Assembly (NCBI RefSeq): GCF_901000735.1
Contig: NC_081548.1
Coordinates: forward strand, 11,476,744-11,540,743
Length of the DNA: 64,000 nt
Reading direction: 5' to 3'
Source of the DNA: Corylus avellana
Taxonomy: Eukaryota; Streptophyta; Magnoliopsida; Fagales; Betulaceae
Positions 1 to 10,432 of this stretch are shown here, one piece after another. The position numbers were made by a program, and so were the translations under genes. Position 1 is the stretch's first letter. Each line of letters opens with the position of its first letter. Below the pieces are notes generated by a model. It did no database searches. It was not told where the DNA came from and saw nothing but the letters and a program-made list of their open reading frames with translations.

Positions 1-141
1 AATAGCAGCACTGGAACTATTTAATTACGGATCTGATTTTTTCTTGTCATTCAAGTCTGCATCTTCATAAGTCTTTTTTGTTAATTTTGTTTTTATTTTC
101 CTTTTAATTTTAACTTTTGTTTGTAATTTTATTTTTCACAC

Positions 142-1163
142 ATGTGGGGAAACATTCTAACACCCCATGGACCATGTTCATATTGCCATAATCTTTATCA
201 CCATGTTAGAGATTGTCCTTCAACAAGACAATTTTCTAACTATTCTTATGGGCATATGAACACATCATTCTCTAGACCGGGAAACGATAGCTATTTTGAT
301 TCCTATAACCCGTCATGGAGCCAACAGTCTAATCTATCGTGGCAAGCTCAAGCTCCTGAAAATCATGCTCCACAATTTCATGAACTACACCAGCAATCAT
401 ATCCGCAATTCTATGGTCAATCATATTCCTTTCTGAGTGACAATAAAACCAGAGGCAACTACTGCAATTCATAGAAGATCATGAAGAGAAGCTATCTCCC
501 ATCTATTGGTCTCAACAATACCAAGAAGAACCATTTCTTCCAAGGAGTTCTAAATTAGAAGAAGCAGTCTTTGATCTTAAAGGTAAGACGTTGAATTGTA
601 TAAACGAGACTAATCATACGGTAAAATCTTTACAGGAGATGGAGAACTTTCACTTGCATTCATTTGAAAGGATGGAAGCCCACCTCAAAAAAATAGCCGA
701 TATCCTCAAAGGAGAAGAAGAAGAATGCCAAAGTCAGTTGGTGACCAATCCTAATGGACACTACATGGAGGAAGGGAGTATTTGCTATCATGAAGAGGAG
801 CCATCTCCCATTGATTAGCCTCAACAATACCAAGAAGAGATACCTCCTTCGAAGAGTTTTGCCTTAGAAGAAGCGAGTTCTGCCTTAGAAGAAACGCATG
901 CTGCCTTAGAAGAAGCAACGTTAGCTTTTCTTAGCTATAGTAAGGGCACTAATCAACTGCTACAATCCATCTCCAAGATGGACGATATCCTCAAAGAAGA
1001 AGAAGAAAATTGTAAAAATCGGTATGTGGTCAATCCAAATGGACACTACACGGAGGATGAGTGCACTTACTATTATGAGCAAGCTATCACCATAATGAGG
1101 AGTGAAGAAGTGGTCAAAAGTCAAGTGGAAGAGAAGAAGGAGGAGCAAATTAAGGTTCCATAA
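142..1163 (+). pseudogene. Decayed gag-like coding region with CCHC zinc knuckle
   Basis: Three open stretches (142-474, 591-818, 978-1163) are separated by stops. The first has a zinc knuckle of form C-x2-C-x4-H-x4-C (CSYC...H...C, residues about 13-26), followed by a Tyr/Ser/Gln/Pro-rich tail, as in nucleocapsid regions of plant gag-only elements. The other two are acidic, helix-prone and repetitive. The module reading DILK-x-EEEE, then NPNGHY, occurs twice (about 690-780 and 978-1055), so this part arose by internal duplication. Three short copies of a 21-24-bp unit coding for ALEE lie at 855-920. A related knuckle (CSYC...H...C) is found on the minus strand at 24592-24900 in element E. 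The role would be RNA binding in a virus-like particle (family knowledge). No intact product can be made. Confidence 0.7.
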
Positions 1164-1236
1164 GAACCACATCGGAAAAAAGAAGAGAGCACTGAAACTT
1201 CTTCAACATTAGCACCTATTCCCGAAATACCAAAAG

Positions 1237-1445
1237 TGTAATACCCCGGTCCTATATTGGGAAGATGAGAAGAAGCCCACATAGAGTGGGTAGTTTATAA
1301 AGATAGTCATGGGTGCTAAGTCCCACATTGCCTAGTTACTAGGTGAAACTGGGCTTTATAATGAATTATAGGGAAGCTCCAAATTGACTAGTCCTTTTGG
1401 GGTGATAGCGCAGGTGTGGCTACCGCTTTTTCCTAGGCCATTACA
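1237..1445 (+). mobile_element. TRIM-like solo LTR, 209 bp, TSD AAAAG
   Basis: The element starts TGTAATACCCC and ends GGCCATTACA, so its termini are TG...CA and nearly inverted. The 5-bp sequence AAAAG lies directly on both sides (1232-1236 and 1446-1450). A TATA-like TTTATAA occurs inside. Length, ends and TSD fit a terminal-repeat-in-miniature or other very short LTR. It is a solo LTR because no internal region follows. It interrupts element C and is therefore younger than C. Strand is assumed. Confidence 0.75.
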
Positions 1446-1450
1446 AAAAG

Positions 1451-3135
1451 GCCAGGAGAGTAATTTGTTAAGCTATCAAATAAGCAAATTGAGGACACAG
1501 AGTGGTCCACCTCGATCTACAGACAATTAGAATTACCTTTCTATAGGTAAAATTCATTCTCTTTGGTCAAAGAAAAGAAAAGACTGGTGCTTCAAGTTTA
1601 AACTCAAGGGTCAGAAAGCACTGAGCACTTCAAGGATGAGGATTCCGTTGGCTTGGCAGATCCCATATATTTTGACTAAATGAGTGAGCTTCAGAGGTTT
1701 GAGCGCAGGACCTATGCACGCGAGACCTCCATCAAGCTTGGGTCCATGATCTCCATCCAGGTTTATCCTTTCCATTGTTGTTCCATGTTCATTCTCTGAT
1801 TATATTTCTATAACAATGTGTTGCACTTGACTGGTATTTGGTTGGAGTATCATTTATTTGTTTCAAGGACAAGTATGCTTATGTTCAAGTTTGGAGGTGT
1901 GCTATGAGCCATACCTGTTCTAGCCAGTTTTCCCATCTCCCGGCTAAGATCTTTCCATGTTATACACACATTGGGGACAATGTGTAATTTGAGTTTGGGG
2001 GTATGGGAGACATTTACACACACTTTGTCGCATTTTTGAAAAAATGCATGTTCATGTTTGTCATAAAATTTTGGTTGAAAAAAAAAAATTGTGATTTGAT
2101 TTTTATTGGTGAGCTTAAAATTTTGAATACATGATCTGATGATAGAGTTTTTAAGTTTGGTTACTTAATTTAGGCATTTGACAATTCACCTGTTTGATCT
2201 GATCTGACACATGGACATTAGCATATAGTATGTGGGGTATGACATGTGAATTTGATTATGTATATTTCAATGTCTTGGGTGAACCGGGAGACTTATTGGA
2301 TGGATACTTTGGCATATTTATAAAATAAAAATAAAATTAAAAATTAAAAATTAAAAAAAAAAGAAAAAAAAATGATCATTGATAAGCTTTTCACTAAGTA
2401 ACTGGACCTCTTGCCTCATTAAGCAATGAGTGTTCACGTCAAAATGTCAGAATTTTGATTTGGTTAATGTCATGGTTAGTTTGGTTTCATAGCATTTTTT
2501 ACTCGAGTTAGTAAGTCCTTAGGAGTATCTTCACACCTAATGCCCTAAAAACTTCTGATTTGGGAGTCATTAGCTTTACACTCGTTACATGGATCAATTA
2601 GAAAGCTTGAGGGAACCAAACATTGCATAGCCTGACCAAAAAGAAGAAAAAATAAAGTTACGCCATAGTTATTCATTCTTATGGAGATTTCATTGAACAT
2701 TGAGATATTGAGACATTGCACATTGGAAATAATTGGAAGCTTCATATTTATGTGCTAGTTCACTGTACACTATTTCGAATTTGTGATGCCTTACCCTGTC
2801 TTTTATAAGTAATTAGACTTTAAAATTCCAAATCATTGAGAAGATGGAGTTTATCTTTTTAAGCTTGCGAATGAATGAAAATCTTGATTTTGAATAACAC
2901 TTCAAATTTTTGGATAACATGAACTTTGCATAATGTTTGTGCGTAATATTCCTAGAAAACCCTCACGAGACTTCACTAGTCCTCTAGGGAATGCCTAGGA
3001 GTTTAAAAGGCTTATTGCATATGCTAAATGCAATCGTACACCCCACGAAAGTTGGATTTATCTTTTTGTCTTCTGCTTTTCATTTTGTTTTTAGTTTCGT
3101 ATTGCTAAGGGACTAGCAATATGTAAGTTTGGGGG
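1451..3135 (+). other. Non-coding 3' spacer of element C
   Basis: No credible reading frame is present. The region aligns by eye with the 3' spacers of A (minus, 7363-8817), B (17022-18032), E (minus, 22714-23631) and F (minus, 37420-38652). It holds three copies of the motif AAGTTTGGGGGTGTG or close variants, at 1887-1901, 1992-2006 and 3125-3138; only the last abuts the LTR. Confidence 0.65.
3125..3135 (+). promoter_or_regulatory. Polypurine tract of element C
   Basis: AAGTTTGGGGG lies immediately before the LTR start TGTGAATATT. In LTR retrotransposons this purine run primes plus-strand DNA synthesis. The same word precedes the 3' LTRs of A (minus) and B. Confidence 0.75.
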
Positions 3136-4588
3136 TGTGAATATTTTAGCCCCTTAATTTACATTTGTTAATTTCTTAGTTTTGTTATTTTGTGCTATTT
3201 TATTTTATTTTTTTGTGTTTTCCTGTGTTTTTGTAGGTCATGGAAGAAAAGGAAGCGTTTCTGGAAAGTTTTGGGCGTAAAGCACACTTTGAGAAGATCT
3301 CGAAGATATGGTTAAGTTTAATCAAATCAAGGAAATGATTAAATCGAAATTTCTCTAATTGGAGTCAAAATCAGATTGGATTCAAATTTGGATTTTGCAT
3401 ATGTCTCAGTATGTTGATCATAACTGTCTGCTCAAGTATCGGATTAAGGTAATTGAAGAGGCATTGGAAAGTTAACTCAAAATATTACAAATCATTGTGA
3501 AATAGGAGTTTCCTAATTCGGAAGGTTGATATGCCAAAATCGTCCCGCAATATAAGGACCCAAATCTGGACGAATTCTATTTCGATTTGTACTTTGATTG
3601 CTTCCCAATTTGACTAAGAGATCGGAGTACGATTTTTCTGGGATTCCTAGGGCTTCTAGGGTTTTTCTAAGCCTATAAATGGACCTCTAAGCCACACCAT
3701 TTCAAAGACACAATTCCAAACTTGCTTTGGGGGAAGAATTGACGGCTTTTCAAGGAAGCATTTTGGGGTTTATTCTTTTCCTTTTTATTTTATTATGAAG
3801 ATGATTAGCATCAAACTTATGTGTAACTGAATACTTTAGTAGGGCTAGATTGGAGCCCTAATTATGTCTCTTTAATATTTCAATATTGGCGCCTTTGTGA
3901 TAATCATATTGTGATGCTTAACTTGATTATTTCCTACTTTATTGAATTCCTCATATAAATGTGTTTGGTTAGCAAATGCATGTGGTATGGATTAGTTATT
4001 TCAGTCAATTTGGGTGATCGAGTCATGGGCTTAATAGAGTAACAAAAGAAATCTTTATAGGTTCTTGGGATAATCAACATGGAAAACCGGGAATAGACAC
4101 CCATGCCCTAGGTTCCATGTGTTTGCCGATTTTCACAAATTTATGCTTTCTTAAAGAACAACTTAGTAGACACACACGCTAAATCATTTAAGAAAGAAAA
4201 GAATTAGAGTATACACTCATGCCTAATTCATTGTTTAGGGAAATCAATAGCTTAAGGAGTAGACACTCATGCCCTTAGGTTGGCAAACATTAAGTGATCA
4301 TGATATGATAATTATGATTGAAACATTGGCATATTGTTATATTAATTGAGTATGATTAGTGGTGGATATCAAAGTCCTACCCTTTCATTTATCTTTATTT
4401 CTTTTCCATTATATCAATTTCATGACAATCCTGATATTTAATTTCGAAAATCAATTCTAAGCAAAATCAACAATCCTCGTGGGAATGATCTCGTATTTGC
4501 CGCACTGTACTATTGTTTGATCTTGTGCAATTGCAAGTTAAAACGTAGCAGATATTATCTATTAATTTAGGTAGTATTTGTCACAACA
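3136..4588 (+). repeat. 3' LTR of element C (1453 bp)
   Basis: The LTR starts TGTGAATATTTTAG after the polypurine tract and ends TTTGTCACAACA. A TATA box (CTATAAAT, 3673-3680) sits about 540 nt from the start, matching the TATA position in the B and H LTRs. It aligns over its full length with the B 3' LTR (18044-19453). It lacks the CpG palindrome array seen in the A, B and F LTRs. Confidence 0.75.
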
Positions 4589-4599
4589 CTACTTGTAGG

Positions 4600-5377
4600 A
4601 GTCGTTTTTCGGTTTCTTCTTTCCCTTTTCTTTTTAGTTTGAGTTTCATTATGTGAAACTAAACTCTTTGTTAGGGCTAGATTGAAGGCCTAATAATGTC
4701 TTGTTAAGATTAAATACTAGTGCTTTTGTTTCAATCATATTGTCATTTATTTTAATTGACTATGTCTATGTGAGTGAATTCCTCATATGTATATGGTATG
4801 GATTTGTTATGACTTAGATGACCGAATCTTGGGCTTAATAAAGTGACAAAAGAACCTCATCATGGGTTCTTAGCTTAATCAACATGGGGAACTGGGAGTA
4901 GATACCATGCCCCAAGACTCATGTGCTTGTCGATCTCCATAGAATTATGTTTTCCTATAGAACAACTTAGTAGATACCTTGCTAAATCCTTTAGGGTAGA
5001 AAAGAATTAGAGTAGATACCATGCCTAACCTATTGCTTAGGGAGATCAATAGTTTAAGGTGTAGATACCATGCCCTTAGATTGATAAGCATTAAATATAT
5101 CATATGATTAGAACATTGGCTTAGTATTTTCTTAATTAGTCTGATTTGTGATAGATGTCAAAACCCTAACTCTTTCGTTAATTATTTATTTTAAATCTTT
5201 TCAAAACCATGACAATTCTGGTCTTTTAATTTGGAAAATCAATTCTAAATAAAATCAACAATCCTCATGGGAATGATCTCGCACTTGTACACTATACTAT
5301 CGTTTTGATCTCATGCATTTGCGAGTAAAACGTACTAAGTATTTGCCTATTAATTTAGGTAGGTATTTGGCACAACA
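4600..5377 (+). repeat. Truncated 5' LTR of element B
   Basis: The segment aligns with the 3' half of the B 3' LTR (about 18650-19453), including the GGGCTAGATTGAAG and GGTATTTG-CACAACA stretches. The U3 and TATA parts are missing. It follows directly on the intact C LTR (ending 4588), so two related LTRs lie side by side, which suggests recombination or deletion rather than a clean insertion. Confidence 0.65.
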
Positions 5378-5379
5378 GG

Positions 5380-5989
5380 TGGCGGAACCATCCCAATTTC
5401 TCGAGGAAGCAGAATCAACCAATGAATCAAGGAGGAGCACCCCATCATGCTCAGAATCAATACCCTCCCGAATTTCTTCCACCGGTTCAGGATCAAGGTC
5501 GCTCGGCTCATCCAACGCCACCTCCTGCATTCCAAGCCCCAAATCAAGTGCTAGCATCGTCTTCACAGTCGTCGTTGGAAGACACTCTCAAGGAATTCCA
5601 ATCTCATACCACACAGACTCTCAAGGAATTCATGCAGCTCATAGGTCAATCCATAAGTGAAGTGAGGAATGCAACCATGGTAAACACCCAAGCAATTGTT
5701 AAGCTGGAGAGTCAGATTGGACAGATAGCAAACCACTTGGGTGAAAGAGAGATGGGAAAGTTCCCAAGTCAGCCTATGCCCAACCCTAAAGGACAATTTA
5801 TGGTTGGAAACTCTTCAAATCTTGCACATGGGCAGGAACAAGTGCAATCATTTGTCACACTTAAGTCAGGGAGACAAGTGAAAAATAAAGTCGTTCAACA
5901 AGAAGAGAACCCTACTATGCCACAAGGGAAGATAGTAGCAACAATGAGGGGAGAGATGCTAAGCCCCAAGGACGATTGTTCCCAAAGCG
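5380..5989 (+). pseudogene. gag C-terminal fragment of element B
   Basis: Translation from 5380 gives WRNHPNFS, a hallmark of the region after the zinc knuckle in Athila-like gag. It is followed by a Pro/Gln-rich stretch and a helix-prone segment containing TLKEFMQLIGQ and a MVNTQAIVKLESQIGQIA heptad-like run. The frame is open to the element A insertion. After removal of A, the gag-pro linker (PYPKRLQAP) is in a different frame and ends in TAG, so the copy was already frameshifted or nonsense-mutated. No complete start or N-terminus exists. Confidence 0.7.
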
Positions 5990-5994
5990 CCTTA
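5990..5994 (+). repeat. Target-site duplication CCTTA, left copy (element A)
   Basis: CCTTA precedes the A LTR start TGTTGTTTC. The identical CCTTA occurs at 15507-15511 just after the other LTR end CACTTAACA. Five base pairs is the Gypsy integrase signature. Confidence 0.92.
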
Positions 5995-7349
5995 TGTTGT
6001 TTCAAATATCTACCTAAATTAATAGGTAAATAATTGTACGTTTTACCCACAAGTGCACGAGGTCAACATAGTAGCATAGTGTGCAAATACGAGGTCATTC
6101 CCACGAGGATTGCTGAATTTTGTCTAAATTAAATTGTGAAAGTAAAATAAAACAAAAGATTGGATTTAAATTGATAATGATAAAAAGGTAGGGCTTTGAT
6201 ATCCACCACTAATTATATTTAGCTAATATATCACTATGCCAATGTTTTGATCATGTTATGAATATCTAATGTTTGTCAACCTAAGGGCATTGGTGTCTAC
6301 TCCTTAAGCTATTGATTTCCCTAAGCAACGAATTAGGCATGGGTGTCTACTCTAATTCTTTTCTTTCTTAAAGGATTTAGCATGGGTGTTTACTAAGTTG
6401 TTCTCTAAGAAAGCATAAAACTGTGGAAATCGACAAACACATGAGGCCTAGGGCATGGGTGTCTACTCCCGGTTCCCCATGTTGATTAACCCAAGAATTG
6501 CGGTGTGGATTCTTTTGTTACTTATGTTAAACCCAAGACTCGGTCATCCAAATTGATTTAACTACCTAGTTCATACCACATGCACTTGTTGATCAGGCAC
6601 ACACATATGAGGAATTCATGAAACTAGGTATTAACCAAGTTAGATATCATAACAAGATCATCACAAAGGTGCCAATATTGAATATTAACAAAACATAACT
6701 AGGGATTCAATCTAGCCCTACTAAATAAATTAGCCACACATAGAATTAATGTTAAACATCTTCATAAAATAAGGAAAATAAAAGAAAAGAATAAACCCAA
6801 GACTTGAATTTGAAGAGCTCCAATTCTTCTCCTTACAAAGCCTCCTATTCTAGAGACTTAAGGGTCTATTTATAGGCTTTAGAAGTTCTTGAGAAACTAG
6901 TAAACCTAGGGATTTCGTAGGGTTTCAAAACCTATTACAATTGGGAGTTGGAAAACCCTAATATGGAAAGAAAGACACTCTAGCCGCCACTTGATATGTC
7001 TCTTGCGCACAGGTGCGATCGATCGCAGCCCGCGTGCGCTCGATCGCAGGTCTGCGATCAATCCTCTTTTGTTATGCGCTCGATCGCTCAAGGCCTGCTT
7101 TGCGCTGTGTCTTCTCTGGTACTGCGCTCGATCGCAAGGAACCTGTGATCGATCGCAATGTTATAGGCTCCCATTTTTTCCATCTTCTCTCTTTAAGCCC
7201 AAATCTTCCAGATTTACTTTATTTTCTTCCAAAAGCCTACAAAAGTATGAAAAACACAAAAAGGAATTAAAATGACCTAATTAACTAAAACCAAAGGATT
7301 AAAACATCCAAGTTAAGGGCTGAAAATATGAATATTTTAGCACTTAACA
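5995..7349 (-). repeat. 3' LTR of element A (1355 bp)
   Basis: On the plus strand it starts TGTTGTTTCAAATATC and ends TTAGCACTTAACA. A TATA box read on the minus strand (CTATAAATAGA) is at 6865-6876. The array of CGATCG-type words at 7013-7162 lies about 140-290 bp upstream of that TATA, in U3. The LTR pairs with 14154-15506. Confidence 0.92.
7013..7162 (-). promoter_or_regulatory. CpG-rich palindromic word array in U3 of the A LTR
   Basis: Six words built on the palindrome CGATCG or ATCGAT (for example GCGCTCGATCGCA) are spaced 20-30 bp apart in a 150-bp block. The rest of the LTR is strongly AT-rich. The block lies upstream of the TATA box. Function is unknown; candidate roles are transcription-factor binding or a methylation target. 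The equivalent block in the 5' LTR (15171-15320) is more degraded. Confidence 0.6.
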
Positions 7350-7363
7350 CACCCCCAAACTTA
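7350..7363 (-). promoter_or_regulatory. Polypurine tract of element A
   Basis: The plus strand reads CACCCCCAAACTTA directly after the LTR end, that is TAAGTTTGGGGGTG on the minus strand. It primes plus-strand synthesis in this family. Confidence 0.8.
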
Positions 7364-8817
7364 CATATTGCTAGTCCCTTAGCAATACAAAACTAAAAAC
7401 AAAAATGGAAAAACAGAAAACAAAAAGATAAATCCATCTTTTGTGGGATGTACGATTGCATTTAGCATATGCAATAGGCCTTTTAAACCTCTAGGAATTC
7501 CTTAGAGGACGAGTGAAGTCTCGTGAGGGTTTTTCAGAAATGTTACCCACAAACATCATGCACAGTTCATGTTATCCCAAAAATTAAAGTATCACTTCAA
7601 GATCATGATTTTCATTCATTATCAAGCTTAAAAAGATGAACTCCATCTTCACAATGAATTGGAATCTCAAAGTGCAATTACTTACAAAGGACATGTTAAA
7701 ACATCACAAGTTTGAAAACAGTGTAAAGTGAATTAGCACAAAATTATGAGGTTTCCAAATCTTTCCAATGTGTGATGTCTCCATATCCCAAAATTCACCG
7801 AAATTCCCATTAGAATGACACAATGGCATATTTCTTTTTCTCTTCTTTTTTTTTTTTTGGTCAGGTTGTGCAATGCTTGGTTCCTTTAAGCTTTCTAATT
7901 GACCCTTGTAGCGAGTGTTAAGTCAATGGCTCCCAAACTAGATGGTTTTAGGGCATTAGGTGTAGAGACACCCCTAAGGACCTACTAATTCGAGTCAAAA
8001 AGGCTACAAAATCAAACTAACCTTGACATTGATCAAATCCAAATTTTCCACATTTTGACGTGAACACCTTGAGGCAAAAGGTTCAGTTACTCAGTGAAAA
8101 GCCATCAATGATCATTTATTTCACATTCTCTCTTTTTTTTTTCATCACTAGGTATGCCATAGTGTCATCTAATAAGTCATCCAATTTCATCCAAGATGCA
8201 GAAACACACATATCAGACCTGATGTCATACCTCACAAATTATGTGCTAATGTGCTTGAGTGCTCAGATCAAACATGTGATTTTTCAACTGTCCTAAACAA
8301 GTAACCAAACTAACAGATTCACTCATCAGATCATGTGTTCAAAATGCTAAGCTCACAGATGAATTCAAGCCACCATTCTCTTAGATCAACTTAAAATTTT
8401 CGAGCAAACATGAACATGCATAAACTTTTTTTTTTTTTAACAAAACATACAAACACACAAAACAAACAAATAATATGAAATTGGGACAAAGTGTGTGTAA
8501 ACAACACGTGTGCCCATACCCCCAAACTTAAATGACACATTGTCCCCAATGTATCTAAGTCAAGGAAAGAATGTACCTAGGAGATGGTCGATATGATCTT
8601 GGAAAGCATGGCTCATAGCACACCCCCAAACTTGAAGTAAAACACACTTGTCCCTGTAAAATAAGAAAACACACAAACAAGTAACAAGGAACAAAATTAA
8701 AGATAAATAAAAGATTAACTTAAAACACACTTGAGCAAAACAAAATAAAAGGATAAACTATAGGGTGCCTCCCATGAGCGCTAAGTTTTACGTTTTCAGC
8801 TAGACAGTGGTCCCATC
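7364..8817 (-). other. Non-coding 3' spacer of element A
   Basis: There is no supported coding. Homologous spacers occur in C, B, E and F. Two further polypurine-like copies (CCCCCAAACTT on the plus strand) are at 8519-8532 and 8620-8634. Short open frames in this stretch are not conserved with the other copies and are not called. Confidence 0.65.
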
Positions 8818-9988
8818 TCAGTGCTGTCCAGAAGTAGATCCTCTAGATGGTGGTGGCAAATATTGAACAGACTGAAGTGCCAAATCTTGTGATGCCAAAT
8901 CTTGATCTCTTTGTGTAAAGTTTGTTTCAAAAGTATGGCTTGACTCTGTGTCCATTGATTTTGAATAACTAGTCGGTCTGGGGGTTGTGAACCTCCAAAG
9001 CTCCATGAGGGAATACTTGTGTAACAATGCAGGGCCCAGACCATCTGGACTTAAGCTTTCCAGGGAAGAGTTTCAATCTTGAGTTATAGATCAAAACCTT
9101 TTGTCCTACTTGAAACTCCTTCCTGACCAATTGCTTGTTATGGTATGCTTTGGTTCTGTCTTTGTAAAGCTTGGCATTCTCATCTGTATCATGCCTCAGT
9201 ACCTCCAGTTCATTTAGTTGGAGCTTCCTCTTGTCCCCAGCTTGCTTCATATCAAAGTTAAACTTCTTGATGGCCCAATACGCTTTGTGTTCCAATTCCA
9301 CTGGTAGATGACTTGCTTTCCCAAAAACCAAATGATATGGAGACATACCAATAGGTGTCTTGTAAGCAGTTCTATAAGCCCATAGTGCATCATTCAAGCG
9401 TAGTGACCAATCTTTCCTATTGGGGTTCACTGTCTTTCCAAGGATACCTTTGATCTCTCCGTTGCTGATCTCAACTTGGCCACTGGTTTGAGGATGGTAT
9501 GGAGTGCCAACCTTGTGAGTGATGCCATACTTCTTTATCACAGAGGCAAAGGCATAGTTGTTGAAGTGGCTCCCTCCATCACTAATGATTGCCCTAGGTG
9601 TCCCAAATCTAGCAAAGATGTTTTCCTGCAAAAAATTCACAACCACTTTATGATCATCAATCCTTTAGGGGACATCCTCGACCCATTTAGACACATAATC
9701 CACACCCACAAGAATATATAGATAATCGAATGAGTTAGAAAATGGTCCCATGAAGTCAATACCCCAGACATCAAAGAGCTCTACAACTTGAATATTTTGC
9801 AGTGGCATTTGGTTTCTGGATGAGATGTTACCTGTCCTTTGGCATCTGTCACAAGAGCTGCAAAACAAGAAAGCATCTTTAAACACATTAGGCCAATAAA
9901 ACCCAGATTGTAATACCTTAAGTGTCGTTCTCTTGGCCCCAAAATGTCCACCACAAGCAAACTGATGATAGTGCTGCAAAATACTCAA
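8818..9988 (-). pseudogene. Integrase of element A (degenerate)
   Basis: The two frames 9988-9665 and 9646-8969, plus a tail to 8818, make up a Gypsy integrase. An HHCC zinc-binding module is visible (HYHQ...GGHFG, then CSSCDRC). The catalytic core contains GIDFMGPF (first Asp), IISDGGSHF (second Asp) and [10 protein letters not shown] (Glu), so the DDE triad is present. The C-terminal part has [10 protein letters not shown] and [10 protein letters not shown] stop separates the zinc module from the core near 9660, and a TAG follows the NPQTD residues near 8968; the tail GHRVKPYF continues in frame after it. The enzyme would join element cDNA to host DNA with a 5-bp stagger, matching the CCTTA TSD. 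This copy is inactive. Confidence 0.85.
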
Positions 9989-9997
9989 GTGCTCATC

Positions 9998-10432
9998 CTA
10001 TGGGATACACCTTCTAATGATTTGTTCAGGGCAAAATTTGAACAAATAGGGGTCATTCCAATGGTATTGTCTAGATATGGATATTAACCTTTTCCTTTCT
10101 TGGCTAGACATACCTGGAAGAAACACCTTGACAGTGATATAATTCACTATATCTACATACCATGGGAGTTGCATATCAACTGCAAACAACTGCTCATCTA
10201 GAAAATTTTCATTCAATGGGAGCTCATCTCCTTCCTCCTTGTAAAGTAATCTAGATAAGTGGTTCGCCAGCACATTCTCACTGCCCTTCTTGTCTCTAAT
10301 CTCAAGATCAAACTCTTGCAGTCAAAATACCCATCTGATCAATCTTGGCTTTGCATCATTCTTAGCAAACAAATATCTCAAAGCAACATGATCAGTGAAA
10401 ACAATGACCTTAGAGCCAATTAGGTATGATCT
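9998..10432 (-). pseudogene. RNase H C-terminal part and linker of element A
   Basis: On the minus strand 10432-10274 reads [23 protein letters not shown], split here as [11 protein letters not shown] and AKPRLIRW, then NVLANHLSRL. These match the end of the Gypsy RNase H domain (the ADHLSRL-type box). The frame 10273-9998 continues to the integrase zinc module through the linker LPWYVDIVNY and FCPEQIIRRC. The N-terminal RNase H sequence and the RT connection domain (about 70 or more residues) are missing between about 10432 and 10440, where RT sequence abuts directly. This is an internal deletion. Confidence 0.7.

Larger units (their letters stand above)
1..4588 (+). mobile_element. Gag-only (non-autonomous) Athila-related LTR element C, 3' part
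   Basis: The 5' end lies outside the window. From left to right there are decayed gag-like reading frames (142-1163), a small inserted solo LTR (1237-1445), a non-coding spacer with three polypurine-like motifs, and a 3' LTR (3136-4588). No protease, reverse transcriptase or integrase is present, so C looks like a large non-autonomous derivative that needed enzymes from a relative such as element A. Its 3' spacer and LTR align by eye with those of A, B, E and F. Confidence 0.75.

Noticed and set aside
5313..5660. Ser-rich frame overlapping the gag of element B
   Set aside because: It is an out-of-frame shadow of gag; the frame from 5380 has the WRNHPNFS hallmark.
6906..7275. Several open frames over the GC-rich block of the A LTR, both strands
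   Set aside because: They are open because the block is GC-rich. They lie in U3, overlap on both strands, and the 5' LTR copy does not conserve them.
8060..8296. Open frame in the 3' spacer of element A
   Set aside because: Homologous spacers in C, B, E and F do not keep the frame.
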